From: Gammaproteobacteria bacterium
Lineage (GTDB): Bacteria > Pseudomonadota > Gammaproteobacteria > SZUA-229
Direction of reading: 5' to 3'
NCBI GenBank assembly: GCA_030641945.1
Contig: DAOWLL010000061.1
Span: forward strand, 1-7,927
Length of the DNA: 7,927 nt
This document shows, in pieces, positions 1-7,327 of the stretch. Position 1 is the stretch's first letter, and the number at the start of each line of letters is the position of its first letter. Both the position numbers and the translations under genes were made by a program. The notes beneath the pieces are model-generated. The model saw only the letters and a program-made list of their open reading frames with translations. It was not told the DNA's origin and did no database searches.

Positions 1-115
1 CAAAGGGCGCTGAGTATATTAAAGGTTTTTCATTCTAGATTTGACGTCAATCATTTGATTTAGCGTTGCGTTCTCTGCGTTTAATCATATGTATCTGGCT
101 GCGTCACATCCAGGC
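1..115. other. Non-coding sequence downstream of the giant gene
   Basis: No gene, convincing promoter or intrinsic terminator is seen between the TAA of gene 3 and the window edge. The stretch is AT-richer than the genes. It contains a perfect 10-bp palindrome, TTGACGTCAA (41-50), and three copies of GCGTT (63-67, 68-72, 77-81), two of them within TGCGTT. Transcription termination of the cluster must therefore lie further on or be Rho-dependent. Confidence 0.5.
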
Positions 116-3100
116 TTATTGTCTATTAAACCAGTCGGCGGCGTCACGTACCGACTGCTGGTCAAACTTGAAGCGCAGTCTCAGGTACGGACCTTCTGCA
201 GTGTAACCAGCCATATTGAAATCATCATCTTCATACCCGGCCCAGTTATAACCGGCACTCAACCAGATATTGGTGGCCGGGCTGAAGCCGACTGATAAAC
301 CGTAGGAATAGTCATACTGGTCGCTGTTCCAGCTATGCAGCGTGCTTGCGCGGGCGCCGAAGTCCCAGCGTTTGTTAATGTCCTGGCGCCACTCGATTCC
401 GCTTGAATCGGTGTAACCGGAATACACTGCGCTATCGATCGTGTCGCGCGTATACTTGGCGCCGTAGAAAGTACTAACCTGCGTGGTCTTACGGCGATAG
501 TTCACCAGCAGATTGTTCACCAGCTTCCAGTTATCGAAGTTACTGACGCCGCCGGTTTCGGTATCGATAGCGAAGTCCGTGCGGTTGAGGAAAGTCCAAC
601 GGCGGGCAAAGGGTCGATGCACCAGACCGAGCCGCAGATCAGCCTGTGTACCTTCGGTGCCGGTCGTGGTCTGGGTATCAAACCACTGCAGCCTTGCAGA
701 CAGACCCAGCCCCTTGCGCGGCTCACCCACAGCACCGGAATAGATGCCCCATCTGTTTTCCGAATCAGCATCACGGCGTTCAATACGCGATGTCCACGAC
801 CAGCTTTCATGTTGATAGGTGGCGCCGAGCGAGACGGCGATAAAATCTTCCGTGTTACCTTGTGCCGGCGGCAGTGTTGAACCGAACGGAACACCGCCTG
901 GCTGCTTGATGGTCGTGCTGCTGTCGAAGCCGGCATCCACACTCCATTGATTAGTAACTTGCCAGGTCTGTTTCAGGCCGGCATTGGCAAACAGGCGCGG
1001 ACCGTATTCACTGCTGCGCTGTTCCATTGAGGTATTCAGCGTGGCACCGGTCCATGGCCGTGCGTTCATACCAATACGTGTACCGCGGGTGTCTTCGAAA
1101 TCGCCAAAGGTGAATTCCTGTTCGATAAACAAGGTGGTGGAAGCATTGAGCAGGTAATCGGCTCCCAGAATGGTACGTGTCGGGTAGTTGGAATTAGCGT
1201 TGTTCGACAATGACTGGTCGTGATCGATGCGCAGATTCAGGCGATTCTCAAAGAAGGTTTTGTGTGCGCCCAGGGTAAGCTGTTCCGACCTGGCATCCGC
1301 ACCGCTGTTGTATCGGTCCCTGGCCAGGAGCATGCCGGCAGATGCACCATAGTGGGAGGCGTCATACACAAGACCCGCTTCGACCACATCACGATCGGCG
1401 TCCGTCTGAAGATCGGTCTGTCGGAAGATCTGAGTGACAAAGTCGAACTTGTCGGTCAGGTGATAAGTGCCATCGACACCGTAGATACTGGTGCCGGTAC
1501 CAATCACGCTTTGCTGGCCCAGACCGAAGCCCGCTTCCTGTTCACGGTAATAGAGAGTACCGTCCATGTTGCTGGAGGTGTGCCGCAGTTCAGCCAGGTA
1601 AGCATCTTTGCTGTCTGTGTTGTTCGCCTGGCTGGTGGCGTATTCCAGTTTCAGCTGGGTGCTGTTAGTAAAGTCAATGGTAGCGTCAACGCCTTTTAAC
1701 GTGTCATCACCGCTGTCCTGACCCTGGTTGATATAGGTGGCACCGACTTCAAGCTTGTTATCCAGCAACTTAACAGCACCGCGGCCACCATAGGTCAGCT
1801 CTTCTGCACCATCCGCCCGTGTTTCATAATCGACAACGATATAGACCAGGTTAAGGTTGGCATCTTTACTCGGCACCGCTTGTTTGAAGAACAGGGTGCC
1901 GGCATGGTAGTCAATGCTGTAATCGATATGGCGCGTCATCGGTTGCGTCGACAGCACAATCTGCGGACGAAAGCGGTCACGGATTTCGATTCTGATCTTT
2001 TCTGAATTTAATAACAGGTCCGGGTAGCGCAAGCGGTACAGGCCCGAGGTGCCGTCGCCGCGTATTTCATCTTTAACAAAATTCTGATCGGTTTCACTGG
2101 CAAACACATTCAGGCTGAAATTCCTGCTGCGCATTTCGGATTTGAAGCCAGTCAGTGAACGGTCATAACGTGCCAGTTCAGTGACGTTTAAACCTGTGTT
2201 GAAATCCCCGAACAGTGCATAGAACTGCTTGCGTTCAAGTCGTACATAGAGTTTCTCGCGGCTGGCGGCGTCATACCCCTGCACGGTATTGTCGCCGTAT
2301 ACCGGGAAGAAGGTGTCCGGATCAATTTGCTGGAACAGGGCGTTGCGTTCTTCCTCGTCCTTGTCGGTGTCATAGGCGAGGCTGAGCAGCCATTCGCCCT
2401 TGATGCTGCCCTTGGCAAAGAATGATACTTTGCCATCGCTATAGCTATCTTCTTCAAGGCCTGCAGCTGACAGTGATTGCAGGTTGCCGTCAATGGTGTT
2501 GTGGGCAACGGTGCCTTCGGCAAGACCTACCAGGATCCAGTCACGTTGTGCTGCATGTATCCATGGGCGGAGTTTTTCTTCACGATGCTGCAGCGGAATC
2601 ACCAGTGTGGCTTCACCGGTCTTTGTGGTCGGCTTGAGTTCGATAAGCGCAATGCCGTCTTTACCGACGCGGTAGCGCGGGTTGCCACGATCCAGTCCGG
2701 CCAGCGGTTGACGTTGCAGCTCATCGATTTTCTGTTGCGCAATATACGGTGCTTCAACGATGAATTCGCCAATCAGGCCTTCGCGTATAGGTCGATTGTC
2801 CTTGTCAAACAGGCGCACCGCAATCACCGGAGTTTGCCTGCCGTCGGCAAGCAGGCGCGACTGCTCTTCAACCAGTTCGGCCCTTACCGGCAGGGAAGAT
2901 ATGCGCACATCACGCTGGAAGCGTTCGATCAGATCACCCTTACCATCACGGACTTCCACCACCAGGGCATTGTTGCCTTTATCGATGTCCACACCGGCCC
3001 ACTGGCTGACAGCTACCGTGCCAGCCGAGTTTTTCACCCGGGTATTGAAGTTAAGAGCACTGACGGCTTTACCGTTTAGTAGCAATGTGACCTGATGGGC

Positions 3101-5935
3101 CGGATCATGCTGTACCGCGATCTTGATACTCGGGATTGGCGGGTTATAGTTTTCCTGTGGCCATAACAGTTGCGTTCCGGGTTTGGCAGCTTCGACCCAG
3201 GCCTTGTCATAACCTGGCATGCTGAGTAATTTGATATCTTCGGTGGAAGTCTTTCTATCCATGGCTGGCTGGTTTTGCCATTCGCCTTCGACCTCAATCT
3301 CGATACTGCTCTTCGATATGATGTCACTCAACTGCGAAGCATCAATCATGGTTTCGGTCACGATATGTAATTCGACGCGACGGTTTTTAGCGCGGCCCGC
3401 ATCGGTTAAATTTGTAGCACGCGGCATAGTTGCGCCCAGACCATTAATCTCGAGTGCGGAGTCGGGCAAGTCGAGAAGCCTGGTCAGGTATTCACCGACA
3501 CTCTTAGCGCGTGCAACAGAAAGTATAAAGTTATCAGCGAACTGCCATAGCGAGCGCTTGCTGATGTGAACATTATCGGTATGGCCGGTTGCTTCAATGC
3601 GCAATACCCTGTGGTTACGCAGCTGATCGGCGATGGCTTCCAGCGTCGCCTTGTCTTCTGCGCTTAGCTCAGCACTGGCAGATTCAAAATGTGTGCTGAC
3701 ATCGCCCCGGCGGTGCTGCTCATGCCGTAAGCGCTTCATCACGGTATCGACCACCGGTGTACGCTGGTTAATCTTGCTCGGGCTATTGAATAACAGGAAT
3801 GCCTTGCTCGGCAGAACAGTGGTTTGGCCATTCACGTCAACTTCAGCAAGGAAGTTAAGCTGCCTGGCCCAGCTGCCCGGTACATTGCCAAGCGTGTAAA
3901 TCAAAACGGTGCCGCGGACCTCGGGATCATCGATGACCCTGTTGTCGAGCACACTGCTGCCCGCCAGGTAGCGGGTGGTTTCCGGTATGTTGACCATCAG
4001 GCGCATGTTCTCCAGCGGGATATCACCGCCATTCATGCCCAGATGATAGGTTGCAACATGGTCATCCACACTGCTGTTGAGTGACAGTTCAACGTCTGCC
4101 GTTGGCGGCGGCAATGCTTTCACATGGAAGTCAGTGCGCCACAGGGTACCGGCCTGCAAGTCTATAAAGCGCGAGAAGCTTCGTCCGGCAAAACGGGAAT
4201 GTTCATCACAGATAACCGGTTCATAGTGTGGCGCCAACGTATCAAGATCCATCTGCACAACATGACTGCCGGGCTTCACACCTTCGATGTGGTACATGCC
4301 CTGTTCATCAGTCACCACATAGGTGCCGTTTTCAAGGTAGATGCGTACACCGGCAAGACCCCTGGTATTCTCGTTGTCAGGCGGTTCACATTCGTCCGCG
4401 ATCACGCGTCCCATCAGGATGTTGCGGTTGCGCACGAAGTCCTGCTTGATGCGTACGCTGGCCGTAGCCTGGTTTGAAATCAATGCACCGCCGTTGGCGT
4501 TGGCGATAGCGCTGTTGATGGCATCACCGGTGCGGATACCGATTGCGACTTCAACCACGTAACGCACTTCATTCACTGCACCGTCGGCGATGTCATTCAG
4601 ATTGAAAGTCAGCGTACGACCATCCGGACTGATGGCAGGATCCGTCATAGGATTACCATCGACCGATGTGGAGCCGCGTTGATAACGCATGCCAACAGGC
4701 AGGGTATCGATGACTTGCGTTCCCGTTGCAATGACACCCGAGCTGTTGCTCAGCTTAAGGCGGTATTGCAGGAAGTCACCGACTGCGACCACGCGCTTGT
4801 TGACTTCTTTCGCCAGGAAGAAGCCGGTAGAGCCAGGATCCAGCGGAATATCAATCTGCATCGCCGGACCCAGTACGATATTAAACGGCTGGCCGCGTGA
4901 GCCTTGCTCATCGATGGCGTACGGTGCGCCCGGCAAGGTCTGTAACACGACCGTCGGTACGACACTGGGTGCGTCGTAGCTGACCGGCGCTGTCACCTCG
5001 AGGCGATAGGTCCCCACTGCTACAAATGGGAAACGGTATTCACCCGGTCCGAAGTTATAGACTGTGCCACCACTGTCTGTGCTGCTGCCACCACTGCTAA
5101 TGGTGGATGGGAACGTACTGATGCCATCTTCACCATACACCATTGCCGGCAGGTTGCTGACATTATCGATCAGTGTGATCTGCGCACCGTTGATGGACTG
5201 GCCGGTGGTGCTGTCGAACACCAGGCCGAAGGGATCAACGAGTGCGGTACTGGCTGAGCTGTCAGTACCATCAACAGGATCGGTATAGCCTACGGTAATA
5301 TTATCGCCTTCCTGTAAACCAAGCTGGCCATTCGCAGGCGTTGCGGCGGAAGGATTGCTCGAGCTTATGTACGACTGAATGTAGCCGCTAAACACCCCGG
5401 TATTAACACCGGTCTCTGTCAAACGCAGTACTTCAGTATCACCAGTCGCAATGACGTTGAGCGTGACCATTACCGTTTCAGCCGTGGTGGCATCCTGGTT
5501 CTGATCCAGGTCAGTCAAACGTACAAAGACCGGATCGCCCTGGTGATACACCGTGACCGGTTCCAGTGGCACTGGATTGCTGAGATCGATCGGCGCTGCA
5601 CTCCCCGCCGGTGTCGGCGGCGGCATTGGTACGAACGGTCCTGCCGTTGTACCACTGGTGCTGTAGTCCGTGATCGCAACAGGCGCCGATTGTGCCGTCC
5701 CGGAACTGGGCGCGTATTGCAGGAATTCGAGAGTAGAAGCTGTCCTCACAGTGATGGTCACCGTGGTGACGGTATTGGAGGTGCTGGTAGTACCGCCATT
5801 GAAAGTTGCCGTGGCCGTGTTATCGATGATCGTGCCCGCAGGAACTGCGTGGCCGAGCACCGGCAACATCAGCAGACTGAACAACAACAGCCAGAAACCG
5901 ATCTGCCCATAACTGCGCTTGCTGCGCACAATCAT
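116..5935 (-). CDS. Giant outer-membrane protein: DUF11/Ig-like modules, OmpA-like domain, C-terminal beta-barrel (~1,939 aa)
   Basis: Numbering is from ATG 5935. Residues 1-30 are a classical signal peptide (basic MIVRSKR, hydrophobic IGFWLLLFSLLMLPVLG, cleavage after GHA). Next come GTIIDNTATATF (34-45), a Pro-rich linker (about 99-125), and an adhesin-type module (131-188) with HQGDPVFVRLTDLDQN and LTETGVNTGVFSG. A carboxypeptidase-regulatory-like module (233-319), a DUF11 module (371-497), an SdrD/CNA-B-like module (506-607) and a second DUF11-like module (611-717) follow. Residues 744-862 are an OmpA C-terminal domain: GHTD (784-787), LS-x-x-RA with R809, and NRRVEL (851-856). D787 and R809 match the usual peptidoglycan-binding pair. 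A Big_1-like domain (about 1016-1112, LLADGRQTPVIAV) precedes about 790 residues of alternating amphipathic strands, read as a barrel and ending at RLRFKF (1919-1924) plus a 15-residue tail. The start is uncertain: TTG 6094 (SD-like GGTGA) and ATG 6013 are in frame. ATG 5935 is preferred because of the signal peptide and because the GTII motif then falls at the same residue as in the upstream protein. Likely role: a peptidoglycan-anchored outer-membrane platform or adhesin. Domain calls are firm for OmpA, good for DUF11, moderate for the barrel. Confidence 0.87.
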   Translation of the reverse strand: MIVRSKRSYGQIGFWLLLFSLLMLPVLGHAVPAGTIIDNTATATFNGGTTSTSNTVTTVTITVRTASTLEFLQYAPSSGTAQSAPVAITDYSTSGTTAGPFVPMPPPTPAGSAAPIDLSNPVPLEPVTVYHQGDPVFVRLTDLDQNQDATTAETVMVTLNVIATGDTEVLRLTETGVNTGVFSGYIQSYISSSNPSAATPANGQLGLQEGDNITVGYTDPVDGTDSSASTALVDPFGLVFDSTTGQSINGAQITLIDNVSNLPAMVYGEDGISTFPSTISSGGSSTDSGGTVYNFGPGEYRFPFVAVGTYRLEVTAPVSYDAPSVVPTVVLQTLPGAPYAIDEQGSRGQPFNIVLGPAMQIDIPLDPGSTGFFLAKEVNKRVVAVGDFLQYRLKLSNSSGVIATGTQVIDTLPVGMRYQRGSTSVDGNPMTDPAISPDGRTLTFNLNDIADGAVNEVRYVVEVAIGIRTGDAINSAIANANGGALISNQATASVRIKQDFVRNRNILMGRVIADECEPPDNENTRGLAGVRIYLENGTYVVTDEQGMYHIEGVKPGSHVVQMDLDTLAPHYEPVICDEHSRFAGRSFSRFIDLQAGTLWRTDFHVKALPPPTADVELSLNSSVDDHVATYHLGMNGGDIPLENMRLMVNIPETTRYLAGSSVLDNRVIDDPEVRGTVLIYTLGNVPGSWARQLNFLAEVDVNGQTTVLPSKAFLLFNSPSKINQRTPVVDTVMKRLRHEQHRRGDVSTHFESASAELSAEDKATLEAIADQLRNHRVLRIEATGHTDNVHISKRSLWQFADNFILSVARAKSVGEYLTRLLDLPDSALEINGLGATMPRATNLTDAGRAKNRRVELHIVTETMIDASQLSDIISKSSIEIEVEGEWQNQPAMDRKTSTEDIKLLSMPGYDKAWVEAAKPGTQLLWPQENYNPPIPSIKIAVQHDPAHQVTLLLNGKAVSALNFNTRVKNSAGTVAVSQWAGVDIDKGNNALVVEVRDGKGDLIERFQRDVRISSLPVRAELVEEQSRLLADGRQTPVIAVRLFDKDNRPIREGLIGEFIVEAPYIAQQKIDELQRQPLAGLDRGNPRYRVGKDGIALIELKPTTKTGEATLVIPLQHREEKLRPWIHAAQRDWILVGLAEGTVAHNTIDGNLQSLSAAGLEEDSYSDGKVSFFAKGSIKGEWLLSLAYDTDKDEEERNALFQQIDPDTFFPVYGDNTVQGYDAASREKLYVRLERKQFYALFGDFNTGLNVTELARYDRSLTGFKSEMRSRNFSLNVFASETDQNFVKDEIRGDGTSGLYRLRYPDLLLNSEKIRIEIRDRFRPQIVLSTQPMTRHIDYSIDYHAGTLFFKQAVPSKDANLNLVYIVVDYETRADGAEELTYGGRGAVKLLDNKLEVGATYINQGQDSGDDTLKGVDATIDFTNSTQLKLEYATSQANNTDSKDAYLAELRHTSSNMDGTLYYREQEAGFGLGQQSVIGTGTSIYGVDGTYHLTDKFDFVTQIFRQTDLQTDADRDVVEAGLVYDASHYGASAGMLLARDRYNSGADARSEQLTLGAHKTFFENRLNLRIDHDQSLSNNANSNYPTRTILGADYLLNASTTLFIEQEFTFGDFEDTRGTRIGMNARPWTGATLNTSMEQRSSEYGPRLFANAGLKQTWQVTNQWSVDAGFDSSTTIKQPGGVPFGSTLPPAQGNTEDFIAVSLGATYQHESWSWTSRIERRDADSENRWGIYSGAVGEPRKGLGLSARLQWFDTQTTTGTEGTQADLRLGLVHRPFARRWTFLNRTDFAIDTETGGVSNFDNWKLVNNLLVNYRRKTTQVSTFYGAKYTRDTIDSAVYSGYTDSSGIEWRQDINKRWDFGARASTLHSWNSDQYDYSYGLSVGFSPATNIWLSAGYNWAGYEDDDFNMAGYTAEGPYLRLRFKFDQQSVRDAADWFNRQ

Positions 5936-5940
5936 GGGCA

Positions 5941-5956
5941 GACCGGCTTGCCGGTC
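5941..5956 (-). promoter_or_regulatory. Hairpin directly upstream of the likely gene 3 ATG
   Basis: GACCGG and CCGGTC are perfect 6-bp arms around a 4-base loop, ending 5 bases before ATG 5935. No Shine-Dalgarno sequence is visible there. If ATG 5935 is used, this hairpin occupies the ribosome entry site and would restrain or gate translation. If an upstream start is used, it is simply coding sequence. Confidence 0.4.
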
Positions 5957-6023
5957 GCGTTTAACGTTCAAGCTGTCTGCATTCACGTGCAACTTACCAG
6001 TCAGCTGTTCCATAGCTGCAGAC

Positions 6024-6065
6024 GCGACGATGCCGCCGGCCAGAAAAAGGCCAGCGGCATGTCGC
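6024..6065 (-). promoter_or_regulatory. Strong 17-bp stem-loop between genes 2 and 3
   Basis: Left arm 6024-6041 pairs with right arm 6049-6065 around a 7-base loop. The inner 12 bp (6030-6041 with 6049-6060) contain one non-Watson-Crick position, which is a G-U wobble in the minus-strand RNA but a C-A mismatch in the plus-strand RNA. A single bulged base (6029) separates these from 5 more perfect pairs (GCGAC with GTCGC). The structure is therefore strongest in the transcript of this gene cluster. In that RNA the loop is U-rich, but no U-run follows the stem, so it is not a standard terminator. It lies between the gene 2 stop and the ATG preferred for gene 3. Likely roles are 3'-end protection of the upstream message, an RNase processing site, or partial attenuation. 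Confidence 0.6.
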
Positions 6066-6091
6066 CATGCAGTACTTAATAGCTGGAACAA

Positions 6092-6104
6092 CAACTAGTT
6101 CACC
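6092..6104 (-). promoter_or_regulatory. Alternative TTG start with SD-like GGTGA for gene 3
   Basis: The minus strand reads GGTGA (6100-6104), a 5-base gap, then TTG (6092-6094), in frame with the giant protein and preceded by an in-frame TAG at 6095-6097. Gene 2 stops 21 bases upstream, a spacing suited to translational coupling. Use of this start would add 53 residues, including a second weakly hydrophobic segment, in front of the classical signal peptide. It is plausible but less likely than ATG 5935. Confidence 0.3.
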
Positions 6105-6115
6105 AATGGCGAACG

Positions 6116-7255
6116 TTATTGAATACCAACAGTGATTTGCACATCGAAGAACCCGCCGGAGCCAGCCATGCTGCCGGTTGGAGCTTGACGCACACAGGTC
6201 ACAGTCGAGTCATAGCCGCTCGCATCCGCAGTCGGTGGGGTTCCCACGAAACTGGCGTTATCGCAGGCAGTTGCACCTACCACGAACGAATACTCAAACG
6301 CCGCTGCCGCCAGGGCACTGCTGGTAGCGCCATCAGTAAATGACGGAGCTGTACAACTCGCTACGGTTGAGACACACAACTGGCTATTCGCCGGTACCGG
6401 ATCAGTTACCGAGACGGTGTTGGCATCAACGGTTGTACTACCCGTGTTGGTTACCCGTATCTGGTAAACGACATTGGCGCCCGGAATGGAGAAACCAGTA
6501 CCGAACTCATCGGTGGTCGAGGCGATCGTCTTGACTGCCGCGAGTGCCGCACTTTGCACAGTATAGGTAGCCGCATCAGAATGCTGACCATCGCGGTTGC
6601 CATCACTGGTCGTTCCCGCGCCGTCGGCGTAGACAATGTCGACACCTGCGGTGGGTGCACCAGCCGCAGCAATGGCAGCACCACCTGCTGCTCGGGTTTG
6701 CGCCAGCAGGCGTACGTCATCCTGGTTACCGTCTACTGCACCGGCCGGGGTATCTGCCACAACGAACACAGTTGCGGCATCGACACCACTGGGATCGAGA
6801 TCGAAGGCATTGGTGCCTGCCGTATACAGGGTATCGAGACCTGGACCTGCACCATCCCAGGTGCCGTTACCATTGGAATCCAGCCAGATTTCAACGGACC
6901 CCATAGGGATGTTTGCCGTTGGAATATCTGTGCTCAGATGGTAACCCTGCGTGGTGTTACCGGTATTGGTAACGGTGTAGATCAATACCTGGTTGGCTTG
7001 CGCCGGATTGACGATCTCGTCATTGCCGACATTGGTATTGTTAACCGTCAAGTCGACCCGGTTATCTACCGTGATAGGGGGCGCCGATCCTGTCGTCGTT
7101 CGTGGATCAGTGCCGACCTGGTAATCGACCGTGGCGGTGTTATTAATGATGGTGCCGGATGTGGTGCCGACCGCGAGCGCGGTTTGCGTGCCTCCGACAA
7201 ATAATGCCAGTGCCATCATCAGGCGCCTGGCTTTTCCTATGTTTAAATACTGCAT
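6116..7255 (-). CDS. Secreted DUF11-type surface protein with Asp-rich loops (379 aa)
   Basis: The start is ATG at 7255, placed by an AGGAGA ribosome binding site 6 bases upstream and by the signal peptide that follows: KARR near residues 8-11, hydrophobic MMALALFVGG, cleavage after ALA at residue 28. The frame stays open upstream to 7426, but that part is GC-rich hairpin sequence with no ribosome binding site. The mature protein opens with GTIINNTATVDY (34-45), followed by two beta-sandwich modules of DUF11 type: about 67-170 (LIYTVTNTGNT) and about 238-375 (VVYQIRVTNTGSTTV, then VSVTDPVPANS). Asp/Asn/Gly loops at DSNGNGTWD (126-134), DGNQDD (175-180) and SDGNRDGQHSD (217-227) resemble calcium-binding loops. 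Four cysteines (294, 301, 331, 354), all in the second module, could form two disulfides in the periplasm or outside the cell. No sorting motif, lipobox or catalytic motif is seen. Composition is Ala/Thr/Asp/Gly-rich and nearly lysine-free, typical of exported proteins. It lies between the small DUF11 gene and the giant barrel protein. The likely role is an exported surface or partner protein; the exact function is unknown. Confidence 0.85.
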   Translation of the reverse strand: MQYLNIGKARRLMMALALFVGGTQTALAVGTTSGTIINNTATVDYQVGTDPRTTTGSAPPITVDNRVDLTVNNTNVGNDEIVNPAQANQVLIYTVTNTGNTTQGYHLSTDIPTANIPMGSVEIWLDSNGNGTWDGAGPGLDTLYTAGTNAFDLDPSGVDAATVFVVADTPAGAVDGNQDDVRLLAQTRAAGGAAIAAAGAPTAGVDIVYADGAGTTSDGNRDGQHSDAATYTVQSAALAAVKTIASTTDEFGTGFSIPGANVVYQIRVTNTGSTTVDANTVSVTDPVPANSQLCVSTVASCTAPSFTDGATSSALAAAAFEYSFVVGATACDNASFVGTPPTADASGYDSTVTCVRQAPTGSMAGSGGFFDVQITVGIQ

Positions 7256-7261
7256 GGTACT

Positions 7262-7267
7262 TCTCCT
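7262..7267 (-). promoter_or_regulatory. Ribosome binding site of the 379-aa protein
   Basis: The minus strand reads AGGAGA, ending 6 bases before the ATG at 7255. It is the only strong Shine-Dalgarno sequence in the window. It decides the start of this gene against the longer open frame that begins at 7426. Confidence 0.85.
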
Positions 7268-7270
7268 AAC

Positions 7271-7313
7271 GTTTTTACTAAAAATAATTTGCGGCATTGC
7301 CGCGGTTAAAAAC
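7271..7313 (-). promoter_or_regulatory. Composite stem-loop just upstream of the gene 2 ribosome binding site
   Basis: Outer arms of 7 bp (GTTTTTA at 7271-7277 against TAAAAAC at 7307-7313) enclose a perfect inverted repeat, GCGGCA-t-TGCCGC, at 7291-7303. On the minus strand the GC hairpin is followed by AAATTATTTTT, so it also resembles a weak intrinsic terminator. The outer stem would close 3 bases before the ribosome binding site. Possible roles are attenuation between genes 1 and 2, mRNA processing, or control of translation. A weak promoter reading also exists: TTAACC and TATTTT on the minus strand with a 17-base spacer that contains the palindrome. The inverted repeats are certain; the function is inference. 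Confidence 0.45.
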
Positions 7314-7327
7314 CCTTGCGGGCAGTT

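Noticed and set aside
19..50. Possible promoter reading left from TTGACG towards a TAATAT or TATACT box
   Set aside because: The spacing between the boxes is 23 bases or more, too long for a sigma-70 promoter. The TTGACG is simply part of the palindrome.
1220..1699. 159-codon open frame on the plus strand
   Set aside because: It is antisense to barrel-coding sequence, without a family match or ribosome binding site. The open frame follows from the codon pattern of the real gene.
164..2542. TonB-dependent receptor for the C-terminal barrel
   Set aside because: No TonB box or plug domain is seen before the strands; an OmpA domain and a Big_1-like domain occupy that position.
2836..2856. Inverted repeat GCCTGC / GCAGGC with a 9-base loop
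   Set aside because: It lies inside well-supported coding sequence of the Big_1-like domain, and arms of this size are expected by chance in GC-rich codons.
2477..3079. 200-codon open frame on the plus strand
   Set aside because: It lies wholly opposite the giant gene, its product has no recognisable domain and many rare-looking residue runs, and no ribosome binding site precedes it. It is a shadow frame.
6554..7204. 216-codon open frame on the plus strand
   Set aside because: It is opposite the 379-aa gene and rich in Cys, Gly and Arg in a pattern expected from antisense reading of Thr/Ala/Asp-rich codons.
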